Notes under the pieces: generated by a model
Told to the model about the DNA's origin: nothing
Seen by the model: only the letters and a program-made list of their open reading frames with translations
Databases searched by the model: none
Program-made: the position numbers and the translations under genes
From: Serratia silvae
GTDB taxonomy: Bacteria; Pseudomonadota; Gammaproteobacteria; Enterobacterales; Enterobacteriaceae
Assembly: GCF_023282985.1 (NCBI RefSeq)
Contig: NZ_JAGQDC010000005.1
Location: forward strand, 124,001 to 188,000
Direction of reading: 5' to 3'
DNA: 64,000 nucleotides
Shown here: one piece after another, positions 25,428 through 34,480 of the stretch
Layout: every line of letters starts with the position of its first letter
Numbering within the stretch: the stretch's first letter is position 1

Positions 25428-27533
25428 TTAACGTTTACTGTGCTGGATAATTTCTTCGGCCACATTACGTGGAGCCTCTGCGTAGTGGCTGAACTCCATG
25501 GTGTAGGTGGCACGGCCTTGCGACATGGAGCGCAGGGTGGTGGAATAACCGAACATCTCAGAGAGCGGAACCTTGGCATGGATCTCTTTGCCTCCGCCAC
25601 CGGGGATATCCTCCATCCCTTGTACCATACCGCGCCGTGACGACAGATCGCCCATCACGTTCCCGGCGTAATCCTCCGGCGTTTCCACCTCTACCGCCAT
25701 GATCGGCTCCAGGATCACCGGGCTAGCCAGGCGACAGGCCTCTTTAAAACCAAAAATGGCCGCCATACGGAACGCCTGCTCGGAGGAATCCACGTCGTGG
25801 TAGGAACCGAAGGTCAGATGCACTTTGACATCGACCATCTGATAACCCGCCAGCACGCCATTATTCAGCGCCTCCAGAATGCCTTTTTTCACCGCAGGAA
25901 TATATTCACCGGGGATCACGCCGCCTTTGATCTCATCAAAGAACTCAAAGCCTTTACCGGGTTCATTGGGTTCCACCGTCAACACCACGTGGCCATATTG
26001 GCCTTTACCGCCGGACTGACGCACAAATTTGCCTTCTACGTCGGTCACTTTCTGGCGGATGGTTTCGCGGTAAGAGACCTGCGGTTTGCCGGTGTTGGTT
26101 TCAACGCCAAACTCGCGCCGCATCCGGTCGACTATGATCTCAAGGTGCAATTCACCCATGCCGTAGATAATGGTCTGGCCGGAGTCTTCATCGGTGCGTA
26201 CGCGCAGCGAAGGATCTTCCGAAGTCAGGCGTTGCAGTGCAATCCCCATTTTCTCCTGGTCGGCCTTGGTTTTTGGCTCGATGGCCTGTGCGATAACCGG
26301 CTCCGGGAACACCATGCGTTCCAACGTGATAATGGCATTGGGATCGCATAGCGTATCGCCGGTGGTCACATCCTTCAGGCCCACACAGGCGGCAATATCC
26401 CCGGCGTGCAGCTCATCGACTTCTTTACGATCGTTGGCATGCATCTGCACGATACGGCCAATACGCTCTTTTTTGCCTTTTACCGGGTTATAGACGCTAT
26501 CGCCTTTGGCCACGATGCCGGAATAGACGCGTACGAAGGTCAACTGGCCAACAAACGGGTCGGTCATCAGCTTGAATGCCAGCGCCGAGAATTTTTCATT
26601 ATCATCGGCCTTGCGGGTGATAATGTTATCTCGTTCGTCATGGCCTTCCATCGGCGGTACATCCAGCGGAGAGGGCATAAGTTCGATCACCGCGTCCAGC
26701 ATGCGCTGGATACCCTTGTTGCGGAATGCCGAACCGCACAGCATTGGCTGGATCTCACCGGCAACGGTGCGGGCGCGTAACCCCTGAACGATCTCCTCAT
26801 TGGTTAATTCGACCTGATTGAGGTATTTGTCCATCAGCGCTTCGGAGCCTTCCGCCGCAGCTTCAATCATCTTGTCGCGCCACTCTTGGGCCTGTTCGAG
26901 CATTTCTGCTGGGATCGCCTCGAAGCGGTAGGTCATACCCTGAGTTGCTTCCTCCCAGAAGATGGCCTGCATGCGGATCAAATCCACTACGCCAGCAAAA
27001 TGGTCTTCTGCGCCGATGGGGATCACCACCGGCACCGGATTGGCTTTCAGGCGTTCAATCATCATATTGCGAACGCGGAAAAAGTCCGCGCCAGTGCGGT
27101 CCATTTTGTTGACAAAGGCCAGCCGTGGCACCTTGTACTTGTTGGCCTGACGCCACACGGTTTCAGACTGCGGTTGCACGCCACCGACCGAGTCATACAC
27201 CATCACGGCACCGTCCAGTACGCGCATCGAACGTTCCACCTCAATGGTGAAATCGACGTGCCCGGGGGTATCGATGATATTGATCCGGTGCTGAGGATAA
27301 TTATGCTCCATGCCGTTCCAAAAACAGGTTGTTGCGGCGGAGGTAATGGTGATGCCGCGCTCTTGTTCCTGTGCCATCCAGTCCATGGTAGCGGCGCCGT
27401 CGTGGACTTCGCCCAGCTTATGACTGACCCCGGTGTAAAACAGAATCCGCTCGGTCGTCGTGGTTTTGCCGGCATCAATGTGCGCCGAGATGCCGATATT
27501 GCGGTAGCGTTCGATGGGGGTAGTACGTGCCAT
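25428..27533 (-). CDS. fusA2: Stand-alone elongation factor G paralogue
   Basis: A 701-residue translational GTPase with all five EF-G domains. Domain I carries [15 protein letters not shown] (G1), DTPGHVDF (G3) and NKMDRTG (G4). The G2 region is [15 protein letters not shown]. It is full length, with intact functional motifs. It stands alone, with no rpsL, rpsG or tufA beside it, so the housekeeping fusA of the str operon should exist elsewhere. The sequence style ([34 protein letters not shown]) looks closer to betaproteobacterial EF-G than I would expect for an enterobacterial str-operon copy. Paralogues can serve ribosome recycling, stress growth or resistance to EF-G inhibitors; which applies here is open. 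Confidence 0.9.
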   Translation of the reverse strand: MARTTPIERYRNIGISAHIDAGKTTTTERILFYTGVSHKLGEVHDGAATMDWMAQEQERGITITSAATTCFWNGMEHNYPQHRINIIDTPGHVDFTIEVERSMRVLDGAVMVYDSVGGVQPQSETVWRQANKYKVPRLAFVNKMDRTGADFFRVRNMMIERLKANPVPVVIPIGAEDHFAGVVDLIRMQAIFWEEATQGMTYRFEAIPAEMLEQAQEWRDKMIEAAAEGSEALMDKYLNQVELTNEEIVQGLRARTVAGEIQPMLCGSAFRNKGIQRMLDAVIELMPSPLDVPPMEGHDERDNIITRKADDNEKFSALAFKLMTDPFVGQLTFVRVYSGIVAKGDSVYNPVKGKKERIGRIVQMHANDRKEVDELHAGDIAACVGLKDVTTGDTLCDPNAIITLERMVFPEPVIAQAIEPKTKADQEKMGIALQRLTSEDPSLRVRTDEDSGQTIIYGMGELHLEIIVDRMRREFGVETNTGKPQVSYRETIRQKVTDVEGKFVRQSGGKGQYGHVVLTVEPNEPGKGFEFFDEIKGGVIPGEYIPAVKKGILEALNNGVLAGYQMVDVKVHLTFGSYHDVDSSEQAFRMAAIFGFKEACRLASPVILEPIMAVEVETPEDYAGNVMGDLSSRRGMVQGMEDIPGGGGKEIHAKVPLSEMFGYSTTLRSMSQGRATYTMEFSHYAEAPRNVAEEIIQHSKR

Positions 27534-27733
27534 AATTAACCTTTCTTAGCCTTGTGGCGTACGGCTTTAACAGTTTAAGTAAAAATGATATCCCTCAATG
27601 GGTTATCAGCTAGGCCATATTCAACAGCGCTTCACGGCCTTAAGAGTAATCGTAGTTGATAGTATTAAGTTTATTAACCTATGACTGTGATAGGTTGTTT
27701 AAAAATAAAACATGTTTGCTGAAAGGACTCGTC

Positions 27734-27972
27734 ATGTCTGCGTTTCGTATTCTGTTTTTGCTGGCCGTGCGGTCCAACTGCCAGCCAATGCCAAGCCATT
27801 GGTCAAATCCGCCGGCCCCGTGAAATGGCCTCGGACTTACCCGCGAGGGGATGGCCATACGCTAGCGTTAATGGGCGTAGACAGCTGTGTTGATGACACA
27901 GTAGTGGATTATTTGTTGAAGCCAAAAAAGCCAGCTGCAGTTGAGCAGGGTTCTTTGGGTAATGATACGTGA
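27734..27972 (+). pseudogene. Remnant of a secreted alpha/beta hydrolase (TAP-like)
   Basis: An ATG at 27734 with AAGGA upstream starts a signal-peptide-like MSAFRILFLLAV, then the frame shifts by one base near 27768-27772. The other frame continues with VQLPANAKPLVKSAGPVKW and ends with GDGHTLALMGVDSCVDDTVV and DYLLKPKKPA. That tail resembles the C-terminal TAP domain of tripeptidyl-aminopeptidase-like hydrolases, which hold the catalytic His in GH. The hydrolase core is missing, so this is both shifted and internally deleted. The family match is moderate. Confidence 0.5.
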
Positions 27973-28105
27973 CTTTACCAGGCTGACAGAAGCACTACTC
28001 AGAAGCGTTCTAAACTACGTTCTGGGAGGGGATACTAAGTTAGGTCAGCAGGGGCAGGACTGCGATTTTTACTGAGAATACTCTGCCCCGTCATGAAGTA
28101 CAGGA

Positions 28106-28267
28106 TCAGGCTGAATGTCTGGTTGGGATACAGATTTTTCCGTTAATAATGTGCGCATCCCGGCGGATCCACTCATTAACTTTGTAGACACTGGTTCTGT
28201 GCAGTTGTGCGAAGGTCTTAATATCTCCGTCATGCTTTCTATATATAAACTCTCTGACGCTGGTCAA
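28106..28267 (-). CDS. 53-residue HTH-like mini-protein (TTG start)
   Basis: A minus-strand frame of 53 codons starts with TTG at 28267 and stops at 28106-28108. A strong Shine-Dalgarno sequence, AAGGAG (28277-28282 on the plus strand as CTCCTT), is 9 nt upstream. The product begins TSVREFIYRKHDGDIKTFAQ, continues LHRTSVYKVNEWIRRDA and ends IPTRHSA. The pattern of a helix, a turn and KVNEWIRR resembles the small Cro-like or phage-type HTH proteins that read REYIYxxxxGNxxxFA. No ATG is available in frame. It sits alone in AT-rich debris. Function is unknown. Confidence 0.5.
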   Translation of the reverse strand: MTSVREFIYRKHDGDIKTFAQLHRTSVYKVNEWIRRDAHIINGKICIPTRHSA

Positions 28268-28303
28268 TGTACAGTTCTCCTTGAAATGTGGTTTCCTAGG
28301 TAA

Positions 28304-28810
28304 AGGCCATGTGGATATCTATTATTAGGTTGGTGCTGTTATAAGAGAGGAGCGTAACATAAAGTTTAAAATACAGGAATTAAACTTTGCTGTTATATGT
28401 GATATTTTACTGATCTGTCTTTTTAATTAGATGGCCTTAGGTAATACTTAAGGCTATATTCAGATCGCAAACAAATAATAAAATTTAAATTCATTTAAAA
28501 TCAACATGTTAAGTGGAATTTATCGTGGTGGCACATTATGGGTTTAGAGTGGAGCACACTGATATTGATTAATAATCAATATGGATTCATCGATAAAAAA
28601 TTATTTCTTTCCGTGCTTAGTTGAAATAAGTGACGCACAACAATAAAATCAAGAATAATCTTAATATGTTGGAGTGGAATTATTCTTGGTAGTGGTGATT
28701 TTTATGAGGTTATTCCCAAATAAAAACCAGTAAGGGGAGGTTCAACGATTTATCTGAATTTTTCCATCAAGATGTGGTTTATGATCAGCCCATTATGATT
28801 TGTTAACACT
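28304..28810. other. AT-rich intergenic region with a long palindrome
   Basis: About 500 nt of AT-rich sequence without a convincing gene. It contains a perfect palindrome at 28562-28582 (ATATTGATT, AAT, AATCAATAT). It also contains TTCTTTCCGTGCTTAGT at 28605-28621, which recurs with one mismatch at 45002-45018. Confidence 0.5.
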
Positions 28811-28836
28811 CCATAAGCCTGGTGAAAGGCTTATGG
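28811..28836. terminator. Hairpin in AT-rich region
   Basis: CCATAAGCCT and AGGCTTATGG form a perfect 10-bp stem with a 6-nt loop. It lies downstream of the XRE gene on the minus strand and may end that transcript. Confidence 0.5.
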
Positions 28837-28994
28837 TTGCGCCCATAGTTGGGTTAAATCAACCCAAGTTTGTGTTCCAGAGCAACCAGAGCCGCCAGTG
28901 ATCTTACCCAGCAATAGGTGAACGGATTATAAAGGGGATACTGGCTGGCAATAGAAGGCGTCACAGGAAGGTAATCTCCCCGTGACGTTTGGAC

Positions 28995-29225
28995 TCACTC
29001 ATCTTCCGCGTAGATTTCTGGATCCTGAATATGTTCCAGCACGTCCCCAGGTTGGCAATCAAGATAGCGGCAGATGGCATCCAGCGTAGCAAAACGTATC
29101 CCTTTCACCTTGCCTTGTTTTAACAGCGAGAGGTTTTGTTCGGTGATGCCGGCAGCGGCGGCCAGATCTTTGGATTTGACTTTGCGTGTGGCTAACAACA
29201 CGTCTAGCCGGACGATGATCGTCAT
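28995..29225 (-). CDS. XRE-family HTH regulator
   Basis: A 76-residue Cro/C1-type DNA-binding protein of the YozG-like subgroup: VRLDVLLATRKVKSKDLAAA, then AGITEQNLSLLKQGKVKGIR and CRYLDCQPGDVLE. It follows the DUF2975 membrane protein gene with a 12-nt gap; GAGGT of the Shine-Dalgarno overlaps the end of that gene. This DUF2975 plus XRE pair is widespread, and the regulator is thought to control the pair. No toxin motif is seen. Confidence 0.88.
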   Translation of the reverse strand: MTIIVRLDVLLATRKVKSKDLAAAAGITEQNLSLLKQGKVKGIRFATLDAICRYLDCQPGDVLEHIQDPEIYAEDE

Positions 29226-29237
29226 AACGGGATAACC

Positions 29238-29798
29238 TCACACGAACTGTTGATTTTCACAATGCAACTTGCTGGCCTGTTGCAGGATTTGTGCAATAAC
29301 GGCAATACAGGCCGCGAGAAATAGGGCAACAATATTCCCTGAATCAATACCGAATGTCACCATCCGTTGGCCAACAGGTTCCTGTATGGTTATCCAATAG
29401 CTGAGAAAAGGCTGGCACAATAACTCTAAAATCGTCCAAATGGCGACGTATTGACCCATTTTCCCCAAATGGCGCGCCGCAATGCCTGAAAAATAGGCGC
29501 GTTGACCATAGGTTTGGAACAACTTGCGTAAATGATACAACCCAAGCGCCAGTGCCAGCAGCGGCACGCTTGATAAGATTATGCCACCGGCAATTTGCCA
29601 CCATGGGAAGCTATACAAATCAACCCCCAGCGCGCTGATTAAACTGTTTGAGATGGAGAAATCAAATCCGTAGCCCTCATTAGCGGCGACACTTGGGAAT
29701 AACCAAGAGGAAGCATTAAGCAGCAGCATGGCGAGCAGTAAGCACAACGTGATGGTAGCCATGCGTTGGCTGAAGCGAGTAAGGCGATCTAATGTCAT
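29238..29798 (-). CDS. DUF2975 membrane protein
   Basis: A 186-residue protein with four predicted membrane helices (MATITLCLLLAMLLLNASSW; IAGGIILSSVPLLALALGLY; MGQYVAIWTILELLCQPFL; IVALFLAACIAVIAQILQQA). This is the DUF2975 family. The start at 29798 (MTLDRLTRFSQ) has CGAGG 5 nt upstream; the open frame begins earlier at 29861. It is first in a two-gene operon with the XRE regulator. The function is unknown. Confidence 0.82.
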   Translation of the reverse strand: MTLDRLTRFSQRMATITLCLLLAMLLLNASSWLFPSVAANEGYGFDFSISNSLISALGVDLYSFPWWQIAGGIILSSVPLLALALGLYHLRKLFQTYGQRAYFSGIAARHLGKMGQYVAIWTILELLCQPFLSYWITIQEPVGQRMVTFGIDSGNIVALFLAACIAVIAQILQQASKLHCENQQFV

Positions 29799-30135
29799 AA
29801 AAACCTCGAGTCGTTGAGTGAAAGTCGCAGTGACCTTACCCTTTAAATTATCGTACAACAATAATAAATTATCGAAATGCGATCAATTTATGATTTTTTA
29901 GTTCATAAATTAATCGGTTGGCGGTGGCTATTTGAACAGCAAACGGTCATAGAGAGGGCACCGTGGGTGGTTGGATGGCGTTAGCCAAATTTTCTACTCA
30001 CCTTCTCGGATTAATGCACTTTTTCACTGAATAGGTTGTTATTATACTCACTGCTTATTGTTGTTCAGGCGCAGTGATATTCATCGCTTCGCCTGTTGCG
30101 TTTATCGCCAACCCCCATGCTGAGCATTCACCGTT

Positions 30136-32559
30136 ATGATCAAGTCATTACAGATTTTCCTGTTCACCTTTTTGTTGTTCGGCTTATCGCTGGCCCCGTT
30201 GGCTAATGCCGCGCAGCAGGATGCTGCGGTTGAACTGAGTCCGCAGGAAATAGCGGCATCACTAAAAAACTATCAAAAACAGCTAGATACTATTAAACAG
30301 CAGGTCTCAAAGGCGAGCTCTGATGGTCAGTTGAATAAGCTGTTTGAAGCCACGCAGGCCTTAGCCACGGATGCAGATAAGCTGACCACCGATCTGCAAC
30401 CCATACAGGTGAAATTACAGGCGCAGCTGGACGTGCTTGGCCCGCAGCCCGAACCTGGGGTAATGACTGAAACCGCCAGTGTGGTGCAACAACGCAACAC
30501 ACTCAATAATGCCAAAAAACAGTTGGACGACTCCATAAAGCGTTCGCACGCAATCAGAGCAGGGGCGCTCGACTTAGCGCAGCAAATCACCGATCTGCGC
30601 CGTGTGGCCTTTAAATCCCAGTTGGCGTTGAATACTGGCAGCATTCTTAGTTCGAAATTCTGGCTACCAGAGTCGTCTTCACAGGTTGAGCATTCAGCTC
30701 GCCTTAGTGACTTTAATCAGCAGCTGCAGCAAACCCTCGATGCCAGTTGGCAGGAGGAATGGCGCTACGGGATTTTAGGCTTGCTGATCCTGGCTGCGGC
30801 TTGCTGGTCACTAGGGCGCTATTTCGTTGAACAGTTTTTTGCCTGGGTGTGTATCCGCTTTTTACCCGATGGCCGCTTACGCCGCAGTTTTATGGCATTA
30901 ATGACGGTGCTGATCACGCTGTTTGCCACCACGCTGGCACTAAATTTGATCATTTCCGCGTTTTCCCGTGTTCAGCCGCTGACCGCTCAGGAGCAGGATT
31001 TCGCCGATGGACTTATGCAGTTGGGGGTATTCTGCGCGCTGATCGCTGGACTAGGCAGGGCGTACCTTTCGCTGAGCCGTCCGTCGTGGCGTCTGGCGCT
31101 GATGGATGATGCCATTGCGAGCGGCATGCGTTTCTTTTCGCCGTTATTGGCCGGATTGGCCATGGTTTTTGGCACCGTGGAACTGATTAATAACGTGGTT
31201 GGCTCCAGTCTTGGCAGTACGGTGTTAGGTAATGGGCTTGCTACCGCCCTGATGGCATTAATCTTGTTGGCCATACCGATCCGTGCACGCCGTATCCGTT
31301 CTAAGTTAGAACAGCAGGGGATGCATCTGGAAAAACGCTCAGTTATTGCCGGGATAATCCATATTATAATTATGGTATCGGCAACCGTGATCCTGTTATC
31401 ACTGTTGATCGGCTATGTGGCTTTCGCTCGCTTCCTGACCTATCAGTTAATCTGGGTTGCGCTGGTTCTGATGGCGTTCTATTTCCTGGTGATCTTTACT
31501 ACCGATTTCTGTTCTGCCATTTTCTCCTCCCAAACAGCTAGCGGGCGGGCGCTGAAAAAATCACTCAACCTCAAGGAACGCCATCTGGAACAGTTGACCG
31601 TCATCTTTACGGCGTTGTCCAAATGTACCTTGATATTATTGATGATTGTCGCCCTAATTAGTGGCTCCTTTGGCACCACCACCCCGAACTCTTTGTTAGA
31701 AAAAATCATTGCGATCCTGAGCGGGGAAGGCTTGAAGCGGTTGAATATCGTTCCAAGCAACCTGCTCAATGCGGTGATTTGCCTGACGATTGGTATCTAT
31801 GTGCTGCGGGTCACGCAACGTTGGTTAAGCCATGAACTGCTGCCAAAAACCATCAGCGATATCGGTATCCGCGCCTCGCTTGTTACGTTGTTCAGTAACG
31901 TCGGTTATGTGCTGCTGATCCTGATCACGCTAGCGACGTTGGGTATCCAGTGGAATAACCTGGCCTGGATCGTGAGTGCGCTATCGGTAGGGATTGGTTT
32001 CGGCCTGCAGGAAATCGTGAAGAACTTTATCTCTGGCCTGATCCTGTTAACGGAGCGCCCGGTAAAAGTCGGCGATATGATCGGTATCGGCGGGGTTGAA
32101 GGGGATGTACGGCGAATCAATGTACGCGCCACCGAGATCCAACTGAGCGATCGCTCAACCATGATTGTGCCTAACTCTCAGTTGATATCGCAAAACGTGC
32201 GTAACGCCACCATGGGGAATGCCCAAGGAGTGGTCACCGTCGCGCTGACTTTCCCCACCGATATCGATCCCGAGCAGGTACGCAACGTGTTGTTGAGCGC
32301 CTACCATGAACACGAATCCATTCTGGAAACGCCAGCCCCATACGTTCGCTTCAGCCAGCTCGGCCCTGACGGGATTATCCTCAGCGTGACCGGTTACGTT
32401 GCCAGCCCACGCATTGTCGGCGCCACCAAGAGCGATCTGCTGTTCAATATTTTGAAGCTCCTGCGCGCCAATAATGTCAACCTGTCCAGCCCGCAAGAGG
32501 TGGTGTTTATGAAGCACCGGGCAAAAAGTCTGGTTGATGAAGAAGAACATTCATCATGA
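30136..32559 (+). CDS. DUF3772-containing MscS-family mechanosensitive channel
   Basis: An 807-residue channel of the large MscS type. A Sec signal peptide (to about residue 25) is followed by a periplasmic coiled region, DUF3772 (residues about 60-180), then about ten helices. The MscS core begins near residue 600: the pore helix lies in IVSALSVGIGFGLQEIVKNF, followed by the beta domain ERPVKVGDMIGIGGVEGDV and IVPNSQLISQNVRN. It should release solutes when membrane tension rises. It is longer than E. coli YbiO. A methyltransferase gene follows after 10 nt and may be co-transcribed. Confidence 0.9.
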   Translation: MIKSLQIFLFTFLLFGLSLAPLANAAQQDAAVELSPQEIAASLKNYQKQLDTIKQQVSKASSDGQLNKLFEATQALATDADKLTTDLQPIQVKLQAQLDVLGPQPEPGVMTETASVVQQRNTLNNAKKQLDDSIKRSHAIRAGALDLAQQITDLRRVAFKSQLALNTGSILSSKFWLPESSSQVEHSARLSDFNQQLQQTLDASWQEEWRYGILGLLILAAACWSLGRYFVEQFFAWVCIRFLPDGRLRRSFMALMTVLITLFATTLALNLIISAFSRVQPLTAQEQDFADGLMQLGVFCALIAGLGRAYLSLSRPSWRLALMDDAIASGMRFFSPLLAGLAMVFGTVELINNVVGSSLGSTVLGNGLATALMALILLAIPIRARRIRSKLEQQGMHLEKRSVIAGIIHIIIMVSATVILLSLLIGYVAFARFLTYQLIWVALVLMAFYFLVIFTTDFCSAIFSSQTASGRALKKSLNLKERHLEQLTVIFTALSKCTLILLMIVALISGSFGTTTPNSLLEKIIAILSGEGLKRLNIVPSNLLNAVICLTIGIYVLRVTQRWLSHELLPKTISDIGIRASLVTLFSNVGYVLLILITLATLGIQWNNLAWIVSALSVGIGFGLQEIVKNFISGLILLTERPVKVGDMIGIGGVEGDVRRINVRATEIQLSDRSTMIVPNSQLISQNVRNATMGNAQGVVTVALTFPTDIDPEQVRNVLLSAYHEHESILETPAPYVRFSQLGPDGIILSVTGYVASPRIVGATKSDLLFNILKLLRANNVNLSSPQEVVFMKHRAKSLVDEEEHSS

Positions 32560-32569
32560 GGTAACAAGG

Positions 32570-33178
32570 ATGAGTAACTCAATGGCCGATAACATCATCG
32601 GCATCTATCAACGGCATGCAGGGGTATTTGAGCAGAAGCGGTCAACCACTCTGTTTGAGCAACCCTGGTTGGAGCGGTTCCTGAGCCTGTTACCCAACAA
32701 CGGACGGATCCTGGATATTGGCTGCGGCAACGGCATGCCGATCGCCGACTATTTTATCCGCCAGGGCTTTCAGGTGACGGGGGTGGACAGTTCGCAACCG
32801 ATGATCGACCGTTGCCTCCAACGCTTCCCGGAACAGTGCTGGGCAGTGGCCGATATGAGAAGCTTGGCGCTAGCGGATAAATTTGATGGGTTAATTGCCT
32901 GGGACAGTTTTTTCCATCTGACGCGCGAAGATCAGCGCCAGATGTTTAACATTTTCCGCCAACATGCCCAGAGCAAGGCTGCATTAATGTTTACCAGCGG
33001 CACCAGCAATGGTGAAGCGATAGGGACATTGGAAGGCGAAGCCCTTTATCATGCCAGCCTGGCACCGGAGGAATACCGGCAATTATTGCAAGAGCAGGGG
33101 TTCCAGGTGGTCAGTATGGTGGCCGAAGATCCCGACTGTGGTGGGCGTACCGTCTGGCTGACGCAACTTGGCGAATGA
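32570..33178 (+). CDS. Class I SAM-dependent methyltransferase
   Basis: A 202-residue methyltransferase. Motif I is ILDIGCGNGMPIADYF, the acidic residue after strand 2 is in VTGVDSSQPMIDRC, and motif IV is DGLIAWDSFFHL. The start at 32570 (MSNSMADNIIG) has GAGGT 8 nt upstream; the open frame reaches 32534, overlapping the channel gene, but without a good ribosome binding site. The substrate is unknown. It may be translationally linked to the MscS-type channel before it. Confidence 0.87.
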   Translation: MSNSMADNIIGIYQRHAGVFEQKRSTTLFEQPWLERFLSLLPNNGRILDIGCGNGMPIADYFIRQGFQVTGVDSSQPMIDRCLQRFPEQCWAVADMRSLALADKFDGLIAWDSFFHLTREDQRQMFNIFRQHAQSKAALMFTSGTSNGEAIGTLEGEALYHASLAPEEYRQLLQEQGFQVVSMVAEDPDCGGRTVWLTQLGE

Positions 33179-33242
33179 TCCCTGCATCACGTTCAGCTAC
33201 AGTCCGCTATAAATAGGTCATCGGCCAAGTCATGGTGTTGAA

Positions 33243-34439
33243 ATGATGAAAGTTATGAAAATCGTGAGAACAATAGAAAAATACGTACCACCAACGTTTA
33301 TCCTGGCGTTGATGGTTGCGCATAATGGGTACTTGGTACTCAGCCCGATCCTGTGGCACGGGTTGCAGCATTCTCATGATTTTGTGGAAAATTTCAGCAC
33401 CTGGCAACAAGCTCTGGGCTTTCTTGATGCGACGGATATTCCCCGCTTTATGATTGGCGTCGTGCTGCTCTTTATGGCGGGTATGTTGCTGTTAAAAACG
33501 CGTATTGCCTGGTTTTTCTCGTTACTGTTGCTCAGCTGCATCGTCATCGTTGATATCGCTATCTATAAGCAAATCACTGTGTTGGCCGGGTATTCACTGG
33601 TCACCCTCTTGGGGATGCTCATCTACTGGCGTCGTTTCGACCAACGTAAGCTGGCGAGTACCAGTTTTTTTGCTGTCACCAGCATAGCTTCATTGATTGT
33701 CTACAGCATGTTAGGAACGCTGTACATTGGCGATCAATTCACCCCCGCGGTGACCGACCTACCTACGGCGTTTTATTTTGCCGTCGTCTGCATGTCTACT
33801 GTCGGCTTTGGCGATATCATTCCGCATACCACTGCTGCGCGGATGTTCACACTCACGGTGATTATCTTTGGCATTACGGTTTTTGCCGCTTCTCTGGCAT
33901 CGGTTGCTGGCGTGCTAATCAGCCAAAATCTTCAACGTATTATCAAAGGGCGGTTCTCTCACATGGTTCGCAAAAATCATTATATTATTGTTGGTACCTC
34001 GTCATTGGCACAAAATGTCTATCAGGGATTGATTGAAAGCGGCGGTAACGTGACCATTGTTTGTGAGCCGGGTAATAAACAACACTATCCTAGTCATGCA
34101 GATGTAGTTGAAGGCGATCCTTCCGCCGTTGCGACGCTGGCATTAGCCGGGGCAGAAAAAGCGAAATATATTGTTGCCTTGACCGAAAGCGACGCGGTTA
34201 ATGCTTTCATCATATTGGCTGCCAAAGAAGTGGGTGGGGCAGATACCAAAACCATCACCTTGGTCAATGAAAGCCAGAATATGAACAAGATCAAACGCGT
34301 CAAACCCGATGCCGTACTCTCACTGCAACTGTTAGGTAGTGAATTGCTGGTACGATCGCTCAATGGTGAGGTGGTTAATCACGATCTCAATATTGATGCG
34401 TTTTTCAGCAACGGTGAGGGTGATACCAAGAGCCGGTAA
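33243..34439 (+). CDS. kch: Kch-like voltage-gated potassium channel with RCK domain
   Basis: A 398-residue channel similar to E. coli Kch (417 residues). Six membrane segments are followed by the pore, with the filter TVGFGD at residues 186-191 (TVGYGD in E. coli). The RCK/TrkA-N domain (residues about 235-398) has HYIIVGTSSLAQNVYQGLIE and VEGDPSAVATLALAGAEKAK. The GFG variant of the filter still selects potassium in many channels. Together with the MscS-type channel upstream this stretch encodes osmotic and ion control. The name kch is by family; orthology is not proved. Confidence 0.85.
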   Translation: MMKVMKIVRTIEKYVPPTFILALMVAHNGYLVLSPILWHGLQHSHDFVENFSTWQQALGFLDATDIPRFMIGVVLLFMAGMLLLKTRIAWFFSLLLLSCIVIVDIAIYKQITVLAGYSLVTLLGMLIYWRRFDQRKLASTSFFAVTSIASLIVYSMLGTLYIGDQFTPAVTDLPTAFYFAVVCMSTVGFGDIIPHTTAARMFTLTVIIFGITVFAASLASVAGVLISQNLQRIIKGRFSHMVRKNHYIIVGTSSLAQNVYQGLIESGGNVTIVCEPGNKQHYPSHADVVEGDPSAVATLALAGAEKAKYIVALTESDAVNAFIILAAKEVGGADTKTITLVNESQNMNKIKRVKPDAVLSLQLLGSELLVRSLNGEVVNHDLNIDAFFSNGEGDTKSR

Positions 34440-34447
34440 CTGGATTT

Positions 34448-34471
34448 CCCGCACCGCCGAAGCAGTGCGGG
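34448..34471. terminator. Bidirectional hairpin between kch and the GMC operon
   Basis: CCCGCAC (34448-34454) and GTGCGGG (34465-34471) form a perfect 7-bp stem with a 10-nt loop between convergent genes. It would end the seven-gene minus-strand operon. Confidence 0.55.
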
Positions 34472-34480
34472 GGCTACTTC

